A stretch of DNA of 64,000 bases from JAFAHS01 sp046728175 (GTDB lineage Bacteria; Desulfobacterota; Binatia; Binatales; Binataceae). The stretch's first letter is position 1, and every line of letters starts with the position of its first letter. This document shows positions 54,181-61,952 of this stretch, in pieces. The translations under genes and the position numbers were made by a program. The notes under the pieces are model-generated. The model was given only the letters and a program-made list of their open reading frames with translations. It had not been told where the DNA came from and did no database searches. The DNA is taken from contig JBKPEA010000006.1 of NCBI GenBank assembly GCA_046728175.1, positions 1 to 64,000 of the forward strand, written 5' to 3'.

Positions 54181-55904
54181 GCGACGGCGCGCGGGTCAAC
54201 GTCCCCCCCTTCGGCGGGAAATGGGACTACGAGTTCGATGTGGTGGTGGTCGGATCGGGATCGGGCGGCATGACCGCGGCGCTATGCGCGCACGATCTCG
54301 GCCAGTCCGTGCTGCTGATCGAAAAGAGCGATCAGTACGGGGGCACCACCGCGATCTCGGGTGGCGGTGTGTGGGTGCCCTGCAACCATTTGATGGCGGC
54401 CGCGGGCGGGAGCGACAGCTACGATGACGCCTTGACTTATCTCAAGACCGCGACGCGCGGAATGGTCTCGGAGACGCGCCTGCGTGCATATCTGGAACAC
54501 TCGCCGAAGATGCTCCGGTACCTGGAGGAGAAGTCGCGGCTCCGCTATCGCTCAATGCCGCAGTACTCCGATTACTATCCGAATCTGCCCGGAGCGAAGT
54601 CAGGGTATCGAACCCTGGATCCGATTCCATTCAATGCAGCCGAACTCGGTGACGATTTTGCGCATATGCGTCCGCCCCAGCCGGGCACTCTGATCGGAGG
54701 ACGGGTCGCAATGACCGCCGGTGAGGCCCACACCATGCTCACCAAAGAGCGCGGATGGATCGCGCTGCTGCTCAGGCGCATGGCGAAATACTGGCTCGAC
54801 CTGCCCTGGCGGTTCCGTTCCAGGCGGGATCGCCGGCTGACGCTGGGCAGTGCGCTGATCGGTGCACTGCGGCGCTCCATGCTCGATCGGAATATTCCCT
54901 TGTGGCTCGAGACTCCGCTCGAGTCATTGGTCACCGACTCGCGCGGGGTGGCGGGCGTGATTGCGACCCGGGCCGGCAAGACGGTGCGCCTTCGCGCGCG
55001 GCGCGGCGTGGTGCTGGCGGCGGGTGGATTCGAGCACAACCAGTCGATGCGCGACCAGTATCTGCCCAAGCCCACCAGCGCCGAGTGGACCGTGACGCCG
55101 TCGTCGAATACCGGGGACGCGATTCGCGCGGGACAGACTCTCGGTGCGCAGACCGCACTGATGGACCACGCGTGGTGGGCACCCACCCTGTTCGTCATGG
55201 GGCGCGAGAAGCGCCGCGCGGTGTTCGTGGAGCGGGCGTTGCCCGGCTGCGTGCTGGTGAACCGCAAGGGAAGCAGATTCGTCGACGAGGCCGCGCCGTA
55301 CAGTGACATTGTCTATGCCATGTACGCGGACCACGAGAAGACCGGCGCAAACCTGCCGGCGTGGCTGATTTTTGACGCCGAGTTCCGCCGCAAATATCCA
55401 ATGGGCCCGCTGCTTCCCGGCATGGCACGTCCGGACAAAGCCCTTCCCGCCAGCTGGCTTGGCAAGGTCTATTTCAGGGCCGATTCGCTCGACGCGCTCG
55501 CTCAGCAGATAGAGGTCGACGCGGCGGGCCTCCGTGCCACGGTCGCGCGGATGAATGAGTTTGCGGCCACCGGTGAGGACCAGGACTTCCGCAAGGGCAG
55601 CAACCCTTTCGATCGCTACTACGGCGACGTCAACGTGAAGCCCAACCCGTGTCTCGCGCCGCTTGCGAAAGCGCCGTTCTATGCGATCCGCATCGACGCG
55701 GGCGACATTGGCACCAAGGGCGGCCTGCTGACCGATGAATTCGCGCGCGTGTTGCGCGACGATGGTCAGCCGATCCCGGGTTTGTACGCTATCGGTAACA
55801 CCTCCGCCGCGGTGATGGGGCCAAGCTACCCCGGCGCGGGCTCCACGCTGGGTCCCGCGATGACGTTCGGTTACATCGCGGCGCATCACCTGGCAGGAGT
55901 CTGA
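54177..55904 (+). CDS. KstD-like FAD-dependent oxidoreductase 1
   Basis: 575 residues. DVVVVGSGSGGMTAALCAHDLGQSVLLIEKSDQYGGTTAISGGGVWVP is the FAD-binding N-terminus of the 3-ketosteroid delta1-dehydrogenase/fumarate reductase flavoprotein family; RARRGVVLAAGGFEHNQSMRDQYLP and PIPGLYAIGNTSAAVMGPSYPGAGSTLGPAMTFGYIAAHH are the later FAD motifs. KstD introduces the C1-C2 double bond. Start overlaps the HsaA-like gene by four bases and its end abuts the SDR by two, so these genes are one operon. Confidence 0.85.
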   Translation: MSDGARVNVPPFGGKWDYEFDVVVVGSGSGGMTAALCAHDLGQSVLLIEKSDQYGGTTAISGGGVWVPCNHLMAAAGGSDSYDDALTYLKTATRGMVSETRLRAYLEHSPKMLRYLEEKSRLRYRSMPQYSDYYPNLPGAKSGYRTLDPIPFNAAELGDDFAHMRPPQPGTLIGGRVAMTAGEAHTMLTKERGWIALLLRRMAKYWLDLPWRFRSRRDRRLTLGSALIGALRRSMLDRNIPLWLETPLESLVTDSRGVAGVIATRAGKTVRLRARRGVVLAAGGFEHNQSMRDQYLPKPTSAEWTVTPSSNTGDAIRAGQTLGAQTALMDHAWWAPTLFVMGREKRRAVFVERALPGCVLVNRKGSRFVDEAAPYSDIVYAMYADHEKTGANLPAWLIFDAEFRRKYPMGPLLPGMARPDKALPASWLGKVYFRADSLDALAQQIEVDAAGLRATVARMNEFAATGEDQDFRKGSNPFDRYYGDVNVKPNPCLAPLAKAPFYAIRIDAGDIGTKGGLLTDEFARVLRDDGQPIPGLYAIGNTSAAVMGPSYPGAGSTLGPAMTFGYIAAHHLAGV

Positions 55905-55906
55905 TC

Positions 55907-56758
55907 ATGCTAAACGGTCGGGTCGCGGTGGTTACCGGAGCGAGCCTTGGGGTAGGCAAAGGGATCGCAATCGCGCTGGGCGCCGCGGGCGCGACGGTTT
56001 ATGTGACCGGACGCAGCGCAAAGCAGGGCGACAATCCCTATGGCGGCACGGTGTTCTCTACCGCCGAGGAAGTGGCCAGGCGGGGCGGACGCGGCATCGC
56101 CGTCGTCTGCGATCACAGCGACGACGATCAGACCCGCGCCCTGTTTGAGCGCGTCGAAAAAGAATCGGGGCGCCTCGACATCCTGGTAAACAATGCCATC
56201 GCGATCCCCGACGGTCTTACGGAAACGGGTCCGTTCTGGGAGAAGCCGCTGGGATTCGTGAAGCTGCTGGAGGTGGGTCTCCGATCGAACTACGTGGCCT
56301 CGCACCTGGCCGCACCGCTCCTCATCCGTAACGGCGGATTGATCTTCAATTCATCCTCGCCCGGCGCGAGGAGCTATGTTCATGGGCCCGCCTACGGAGC
56401 GGCCAAGGCGGGCGGCGACAAGATGTCGCATGATATGGCGCACGACTTCAAACCGTTCGATGTGGTGGTGATTTCGGTGTGGCTCGGCCTGGTGAAGACC
56501 GAGAAGGTCATGATGATCGACGCCAACAAATCGAAGTACGGGCCGATGCTCGAAATCGCCGAGTCGCCGGAGTTCGGCGGCCTCATCATCGACGCGGTAT
56601 TCAATGATCCCGGGCGGATGGAGCTGAGCGGAAAGACGTTTTTCGCCGCGGAACTTGCAGAGCGTTACGGCGTGAAAGACATCGATGGCAAGCAACCGCC
56701 GTCAGGCCGCGCGTACCTTGGCGCGCCATCGGAATTCACCGACATATTCATCGAATGA
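55907..56758 (+). CDS. SDR (DHRS1-like)
   Basis: 283 residues. VAVVTGASLGVGKGIAIALGAAGATVYVTGRSAKQGDN and the loop FSTAEEVARRGGRGIAVVCDHSDDDQTRALFERVEKESGRLDILVNNA are typical of the DHRS1-like SDRs; the catalytic pair is YGAAK. GLVKTEKV occupies the PG-x-V-x-T position. The C-terminus (GKTFFAAELAERYGVKDIDGKQPPSGR) carries a family-specific tail. Starts two bases after the preceding stop; its end overlaps the next start by four bases. Likely oxidises or reduces an alcohol/ketone on the same substrate. Confidence 0.86.
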   Translation: MLNGRVAVVTGASLGVGKGIAIALGAAGATVYVTGRSAKQGDNPYGGTVFSTAEEVARRGGRGIAVVCDHSDDDQTRALFERVEKESGRLDILVNNAIAIPDGLTETGPFWEKPLGFVKLLEVGLRSNYVASHLAAPLLIRNGGLIFNSSSPGARSYVHGPAYGAAKAGGDKMSHDMAHDFKPFDVVVISVWLGLVKTEKVMMIDANKSKYGPMLEIAESPEFGGLIIDAVFNDPGRMELSGKTFFAAELAERYGVKDIDGKQPPSGRAYLGAPSEFTDIFIE

Positions 56759-58470
56759 CCGCAGCCGCTTCGAGAATCGATGCGCCCGCCGCCCTTGCAG
56801 GTTCAGCGGTGACTCGCGTCGATGATCCGCTGCGCATCGCGGGCGAGAGCGCCATCACGTGGGACGACAGCTGTGACGTGTTGGTGGCGGGGTTTGGCGC
56901 GGCCGGGGCCAGCGCAGCTATCGAAGCCGCGCGGGCCGGTGCTCGGGTCATCGCGGCGGATCGCTTCGGCGGGGGCGGGGCCAGTGCCAGGAGCGGCGGC
57001 GTGGTGTATGCAGGCGGCGGTACCCGCTTTCAGACAGCGGCCGGCTACGAAGATTCGCCCGAAGCGATGTACGAATATCTGAGCAAGGAAGTCGGCGATG
57101 CGGTTTCGTCGGCGACGCTGCGCGCCTTCTGCGACCATAGCGTCGCGCTGCTGGAGTGGCTCGAGCAGAACGGAGTCGAGTTCGATTCGTCTCTGCCACC
57201 GCGCAAGACCTCCTATCCGCCCGACGGGTGCTATCTCTATTTCTCGGGCAACGAGACCGTCAGGGAATATGCAGGCGCACACCGGCCCGCGCCGCGCGGT
57301 CATCGGGTCAAGGGCGCCGGACTGTCGGGAGCTCTGCTGTATCGGGCGCTGCGCAACAGCGCGCTGCGAGCGGGCGTGCGCCTGCTTACTCAGTCCACCG
57401 TACGCCGCCTGATCGTCGACGAAACGGGCGGCGGCGTGCTCGGGGCCGAGGTGTGGCAGTTCGATCCGGGCAGCGCGGCAGCAACGCATCACCGGCGATT
57501 CAGCAGATGGGCCGAGGGGTCCTACTACGCGGCGCCGGCACTCTCGGATTCTCTGCGCCGGCGGGCCCTGCAGGTCGAACTCGATGAAGCCCATCCGCGC
57601 CGGGTGCGCGCGCGCGGTGGGGTCGTGCTGAGCACCGGCGGGTTCATTTTCAACCGCGAAATGGTTTCGCAGCATGCTCCCGCGTATCTGAAAAATTTTC
57701 GGCTGGGCACTTCGGGTTGTGACGGCAGCGGAATCCGGCTTGGGCAGTCGATCGGTGGCGATGCGGCTCACCTGGAACGCATCACGGCCTGGCGCTTCAT
57801 CAATCCACCTCTGGCGTGGGCGCGCGGCATGATTGTCGACGCGCAGGGACAGCGCTTCTGCAACGAGGAAGTGTACGGTGCAAAGCTGGGCTACGAGATG
57901 TGCGAACATCATGGCGGCAAGGCATGGCTCGTGATCGATTCCACGATTCGCCACGACGCGATGAGAGAAGCGATGTTCGGGGGGCTGTGGGGGTTTCAAC
58001 GGGTGCCGGCTCTGGTGCTGATGCTCGCCGGAGCTAAGCGCGCGCCGACGATCGAAATCTTAGCCCGCAAGATGAGATCCGACCGCGCGATGCTGCTTGA
58101 GAGCTGGACCAACTATAATCAGGCGGCGGCCAGCGGGGACGATCCGCTGGGCAAGTCTTCTGACCTGCTGCAGGCCATCGTTGCGCCGCCATTCTACGCC
58201 CTCAATATCTCGGCTGACCTGCGCGTATTCCCGTGCCCCGCCCTGACGCTGGGAGGCTTGCGCGTGGACGAGCGCACCGGGGCGGTGCGAAAGCGCGAAG
58301 GCGCCCCGATTGAGGGTCTCTACGCTGCCGGCCGTGCGGCGGTGGGTATTGCATCGAACCACTACGTAAGCGGTCTCGCGCTCGCCGACTGCATCTGGTC
58401 TGGCCGCCGCGCGGGAGGCTCCGCGGCATCAGCGGCGGTGACCCGGGAGAAGGCCACCGCGAGCGCCTGA
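56755..58470 (+). CDS. KstD-like FAD-dependent oxidoreductase 2
   Basis: 571 residues. CDVLVAGFGAAGASAAIEAARAGARVIAADRFGGGGASARSGGVVYAGGGT (FAD N-terminus), GGVVLSTGGFIFNREMVSQHAPAY and GLYAAGRAAVGIASNHYVSGLALADCIWSGRRAG (C-terminal FAD loop). Same superfamily as the 54177 protein but clearly a different subgroup, with a 40-residue N-terminal lead and different active-site surroundings. Possible roles are a delta4-dehydrogenase or a second ketosteroid-type desaturase. Coupled to the SDR by ATGA overlap. Confidence 0.85.
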   Translation: MTAAASRIDAPAALAGSAVTRVDDPLRIAGESAITWDDSCDVLVAGFGAAGASAAIEAARAGARVIAADRFGGGGASARSGGVVYAGGGTRFQTAAGYEDSPEAMYEYLSKEVGDAVSSATLRAFCDHSVALLEWLEQNGVEFDSSLPPRKTSYPPDGCYLYFSGNETVREYAGAHRPAPRGHRVKGAGLSGALLYRALRNSALRAGVRLLTQSTVRRLIVDETGGGVLGAEVWQFDPGSAAATHHRRFSRWAEGSYYAAPALSDSLRRRALQVELDEAHPRRVRARGGVVLSTGGFIFNREMVSQHAPAYLKNFRLGTSGCDGSGIRLGQSIGGDAAHLERITAWRFINPPLAWARGMIVDAQGQRFCNEEVYGAKLGYEMCEHHGGKAWLVIDSTIRHDAMREAMFGGLWGFQRVPALVLMLAGAKRAPTIEILARKMRSDRAMLLESWTNYNQAAASGDDPLGKSSDLLQAIVAPPFYALNISADLRVFPCPALTLGGLRVDERTGAVRKREGAPIEGLYAAGRAAVGIASNHYVSGLALADCIWSGRRAGGSAASAAVTREKATASA

Positions 58471-58484
58471 CACGGGAAACCGGC

Positions 58485-59219
58485 ATGGGACGGGTTGAAG
58501 GAAAAATTATAATAGTCACCGGTGCTGCCAGCGGCATAGGCAGGCAGGACGCGCTCACGCTGGCGCGCGAGGGCGCGCGGGTTACGATCACCGATGTGAA
58601 CGAGGAGGCGGGCCGCGCGGTCGCCAGGGAAATCGGTGACGCGGCAATGTTTCTCCGCCACGACGTTTCAGATGAAGAAAACTGGAAAGCGGTGATTGCC
58701 GCCACCGAGGAGCGATTTGGGCGGATCCAGGGGCTGGTGAACAACGCGGGCGTGCTGCTGATGGCCTCGGTCGAGGACACCACGCTGGAGCAGTGGCGGC
58801 AAGTTCATCGCGTCAATTCCGACGGCTATTTTCTCGGGTGCAAGCATGGGGTGGCCGCGATGAAGACCGGCGGTGGCTCGATCGTCAACATGTCGTCGGT
58901 CGCGGCCTTCGGGCTTCCGTTCGCGGCCGCGTATAGCGCATCGAAAGGATCGGTGGCGGCGCTGACCAACAGCGTCGCGATCCATTGCCGCAGCGCCGGC
59001 TATCGAATCCGCTGCAATTCCATTCATCCGGACGGCGTGCTCACGCCGATGGTCCTGCCGATGCTCGGCAATCCTGATCCTAGCACCGTCGGTTACGACG
59101 CGGACCCGACCACGCGGTTCTGCGATCCGGATGACGTCGCCAATTTGGTGCTATTTCTGATTTCGGACGAGTCCCGTTTCATCAGCGGCGCGCAGATTCG
59201 GATAACCAACGCCTATTGA
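58485..59219 (+). CDS. SDR (3-alpha/20-beta-hydroxysteroid dehydrogenase-like)
   Basis: 244 residues. IIIVTGAASGIGRQDALTLAREGARVTITDVNEEAG (Asp after strand 2, so NAD), VNNAG, NMSSVAAFGLPFAAAYSASKGSVAALTNSVAIHCRSAGYRIRCNSIHPDGVLTPM and SDESRFISGAQIRITNAY. The region around SSVAAFGLP and the RCNSIHPDG block are like bacterial hydroxysteroid dehydrogenases. It begins 14 bases after the KstD-like gene, fifth in the operon that runs from 52957 to the ferredoxin. Confidence 0.85.
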   Translation: MGRVEGKIIIVTGAASGIGRQDALTLAREGARVTITDVNEEAGRAVAREIGDAAMFLRHDVSDEENWKAVIAATEERFGRIQGLVNNAGVLLMASVEDTTLEQWRQVHRVNSDGYFLGCKHGVAAMKTGGGSIVNMSSVAAFGLPFAAAYSASKGSVAALTNSVAIHCRSAGYRIRCNSIHPDGVLTPMVLPMLGNPDPSTVGYDADPTTRFCDPDDVANLVLFLISDESRFISGAQIRITNAY

Positions 59220-59231
59220 TCCAGCGTTTTT

Positions 59232-59519
59232 GTGGCAGACGACACGATCCAACTTGAAGTGGACCTCGATGGTGCGCATCACACGCTCGCATGCGGCCGC
59301 AACGAACCTTTGCTGACTGCCATGCTCCGGCTGGGGCTGAAAGCTCCTCATTCATGCCGGATGGGCGAATGCGGCACGTGCATGTGCACTTTGCTGGAGG
59401 GCAAGGTTCATCTGCGCAACAACGAAGTGCTCGACCCCGACGATCTTGCGGAGGGCTGGATACTCGCGTGCCAAGCGATCGCAGACACGCCAACCGTGAA
59501 GGTCAAGTTTCCGGACTGA
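59232..59519 (+). CDS. Plant-type [2Fe-2S] ferredoxin (KshB-ferredoxin-domain-like)
   Basis: 95 residues from GTG 59232. Cluster ligands are Cys42, Cys47, Cys50 and Cys80 (HSCRMGECGTCMCTLLEGKVHL and GWILACQAI), the C-x4-C-x2-C...C pattern. The KVHLRNNEVLDPDDLAEGWILACQA block resembles the C-terminal ferredoxin domain of KshB, the reductase partner of KshA. Here the domain is free, without the FAD/NAD reductase module. It ends the operon that begins at 52957 and is the likely electron donor of the KshA-like oxygenase. Confidence 0.87.
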   Translation: MADDTIQLEVDLDGAHHTLACGRNEPLLTAMLRLGLKAPHSCRMGECGTCMCTLLEGKVHLRNNEVLDPDDLAEGWILACQAIADTPTVKVKFPD

Positions 59520-59634
59520 ATGGTCGCAGTCGTCCCCGTTCCAGCCGAGCTGCTGGCAATGAACCCGCACCGTTGACGGTCTGCGGTGCACTTCTCAGGT
59601 CGCAGAGGGCATGACGACCGAGGATTTCGGTAGC

Positions 59635-60456
59635 TTATCCGTTTTGCAGAAAATCCACACAAGTGCGGTTGAACAATTCGCGATGTTCCACCATCACCCA
59701 GTGGCCGCAGCGGTTGAGTAGCAGCACGCGAGCCTGCGGGCAGCGCTCGACGATTTTGGTTGCGCCGCTGACCGGATTGAAGCGGTCGTTGGTACCCCAG
59801 AAGCCGAGCACCGGGCACTGCACCTCGCCAAGCCTCTCTTCCATGTTCGGCACGCGCATGGTGGTCAACACCGTGCGTGGCTGATCGGCGCATACGCCCA
59901 CGCGCTCCCTCAGCAGCTCATCAGAGATGAGCGACGGGTCGTGGAGTTGCAGAGTCAAAAGCCGGCGCATCGCATCCATGTCCATCGGTCCTGCGGTGAA
60001 CACCTGGATCATCTTCTGGATGCCTTCCATCTGGAGATAGGTCGGCAATTCCTCCAATCCGCCGGGCGCCATCAGGATCAGTTTGTTGACGATGGCTGGA
60101 TGGTCGAGCGTGTACTTGAGCGCGATCGCGCCGCCCAGCGAATTGCCGAGTAGTATGCATCGGTCAAATCCCAGCTTGGTAATCAGGCCGTGCACCGCCT
60201 CGACGAAAAAGTCGAGAACGTACGCAGCGTCTTCCGGTTTTGAAGAAAGACCGAAACCCGGAAGATCGGGAACGATCCCACGAAACCCGCGGTTGGCGAA
60301 CACCGGGTAGTTGCCTTTGAAGTTGCTGTAGCCACTGGCTCCCGGTCCGCTGCCATGGAGGAACACTACCGGCTCGCCTGTCCCCGCCTCGTGATAGTGG
60401 AGCGTCATGCCGGCCCGGATGCTGCAATACTTGCCCTCGGGAATAGGTGTGGCCAT
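59635..60456 (-). CDS. HsaD-like meta-cleavage product (C-C) hydrolase
   Basis: 273 residues. FLHGSGPGASGYSNFKGN is the oxyanion/GGGPGA-type motif of BphD/HsaD enzymes, GNSLGGAIALKYTLDHPAIVNKLILMAPGG holds the nucleophile Ser106, with Asp224 (GTNDRFNP) and His252 (RCGHWVMVEH) completing the triad. HsaD hydrolyses the ring-opened 4,9-DSHA from steroid rings A/B. The start is ATG 60456, with GAGGA upstream; 12 extra codons precede it in frame. Convergent with the ferredoxin and divergent from the 60643 gene. Confidence 0.85.
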   Translation of the reverse strand: MATPIPEGKYCSIRAGMTLHYHEAGTGEPVVFLHGSGPGASGYSNFKGNYPVFANRGFRGIVPDLPGFGLSSKPEDAAYVLDFFVEAVHGLITKLGFDRCILLGNSLGGAIALKYTLDHPAIVNKLILMAPGGLEELPTYLQMEGIQKMIQVFTAGPMDMDAMRRLLTLQLHDPSLISDELLRERVGVCADQPRTVLTTMRVPNMEERLGEVQCPVLGFWGTNDRFNPVSGATKIVERCPQARVLLLNRCGHWVMVEHRELFNRTCVDFLQNG

Positions 60457-60642
60457 GGCGACGATCCTCGGGGGAAGACACCGGTCATGCATCGTCTAAT
60501 CAGACTATCGGCCTTATGCGGGAAAGGAATTCGGTTGTGAGCGGCTCAATCTGACTTTGGTTTGCTGCGCGAACCGCGCAGGCACTTTCCGCTTGCCAAT
60601 TTGCGCTCTCCGATCGACATTGCGGATAGCGAGGGAAAGCCG

Positions 60643-61662
60643 ATGGCTACTAACGAACGCGAAGTGTGGCTGGCTCAGGTAACCGAATCGATACTCGAGC
60701 CGGACCTGCCAATCGTCGATCCGCATCATCACCTGTGGGACTTTCCCACCAGCCGCTATTTCCTCGATGAACTGCTGCGCGATACCGGTTCCGGTCATCG
60801 CGTGATCGCCACGGTGTTCGTCGAGTGCGGCTCTATGTACCGGGGCGATGGTCCCCGGGCGCTCAAGCCAATCGGTGAGACAGAGTTCGTCAATGGAATC
60901 GCCGCACAGAGCGCCAGCGGCCGCTATGGCGACACGCGCGCTTGTCTGGGCATCGTCAGCTTCGCGGACTTAAGCCTTGGTGCCGAAGTCGAACCAGTCC
61001 TGCAGGCGCACATCGCGGCATCACCCCGCTTTCGCGGAATCCGCCACGCCGCCGCATTCGACAAAAGTTCGGACATCCGCAGGTCGCACACCAGTCCTCC
61101 TCCTGACCTCTACGGGGAAAAAAGCTTTCGCGAGGGCCTCAAGAAGCTCGGAGAGCTGGGGCTCAGCTTCGATGCGTGGAATTACCATCACCAGATTCCG
61201 GCGCTGACGGAACTGGCGCGAGTCTTTTCCAACGTCACGATAGTTCTCGATCACTTCGGCGGTCCGCTGGGCATCGGGCCGTACGAAGGCAAGCGTGCGG
61301 AGATCTTCACGCAGTGGAAGAAAGACCTCGCCGAGTTGGCGAAGTGCCCCAATGTTGTCGCCAAACTCGGTGGGATCAACATGCCGGTCAACGGATACGG
61401 ATGGCACAAGCGGCCGAGGCCCGCGACCTCGGACGAGCTGGTGGAAGCGACGCGCGACTACTACCTGTACGCCATCGACAAGTTCGGGCCGCAGCGCTGC
61501 ATGTTCGAGAGCAATTTCCCGGTCGATAAGGCGTCGTGCTCATACGCGGTGCTGTGGAACGCGTTCAAGAAGATCGCTGCGGGATGCAGCGCCGAGGAGA
61601 AAGCCGCGTTGTTTCACGGAACGGCTGCCAGGGCATATCGACTTCCGCTCGGCGCGAACTGA
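60643..61662 (+). CDS. Amidohydrolase (PDC-lactonase/ACMSD-like, HxH type)
   Basis: 339 residues. IVDPHHHLWDFPTSRYFLDELL has the canonical HxH (His28, His30), unlike the four DSHxxEP paralogues; FDAWNYHHQIPALTEL and VTIVLDHFGGPLG supply later histidines, and CMFESNFPVDKAS the terminal aspartate. Closest functional relatives are 2-pyrone-4,6-dicarboxylate and 4-sulfomuconolactone hydrolases. A lactonase step fits a ring-cleavage pathway. ATG 60643 has GAGGGAAAG ahead. Confidence 0.85.
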   Translation: MATNEREVWLAQVTESILEPDLPIVDPHHHLWDFPTSRYFLDELLRDTGSGHRVIATVFVECGSMYRGDGPRALKPIGETEFVNGIAAQSASGRYGDTRACLGIVSFADLSLGAEVEPVLQAHIAASPRFRGIRHAAAFDKSSDIRRSHTSPPPDLYGEKSFREGLKKLGELGLSFDAWNYHHQIPALTELARVFSNVTIVLDHFGGPLGIGPYEGKRAEIFTQWKKDLAELAKCPNVVAKLGGINMPVNGYGWHKRPRPATSDELVEATRDYYLYAIDKFGPQRCMFESNFPVDKASCSYAVLWNAFKKIAAGCSAEEKAALFHGTAARAYRLPLGAN

Positions 61663-61892
61663 CGGGTCGGTTGCTACACAGCCTTATCCTATAAAAGAAG
61701 CCTCCGCCAAAAAATGAATTTCCGGCCACGATCGATAATCGTAGCGGTGACTGACCATTATGAGTGGAATCTCCGTCCTTGCCAGGGAGGAGAAAGCTCG
61801 TCTCCGCCATCCATGAGCGGGGAGGCTCGCAGTCGTGCAGGCGGTGGTCAGCGGCCTTGAGAGCCCTTGGCGCTGGACGTGGAGAACAAAAT

Positions 61893-61924
61893 AAAGGCCG
61901 GAGCGCGATTACGCTCCGGCCTTT
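61893..61924 (-). terminator. Factor-independent terminator of the 61953 gene
   Basis: AAAGGCCGGAGCG and CGCTCCGGCCTTT form a 13-pair perfect stem with a six-base loop. On the reverse strand it is followed by TTTATTTTGTT, and it lies 28 bases past the stop codon. Confidence 0.85.
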
Positions 61925-61952
61925 GGATCATCGCTCACCGGATGATCGAGCG

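Noticed and set aside
56803..57999. 398-codon reverse reading frame
   Set aside because: Antisense shadow of the second KstD-like gene.
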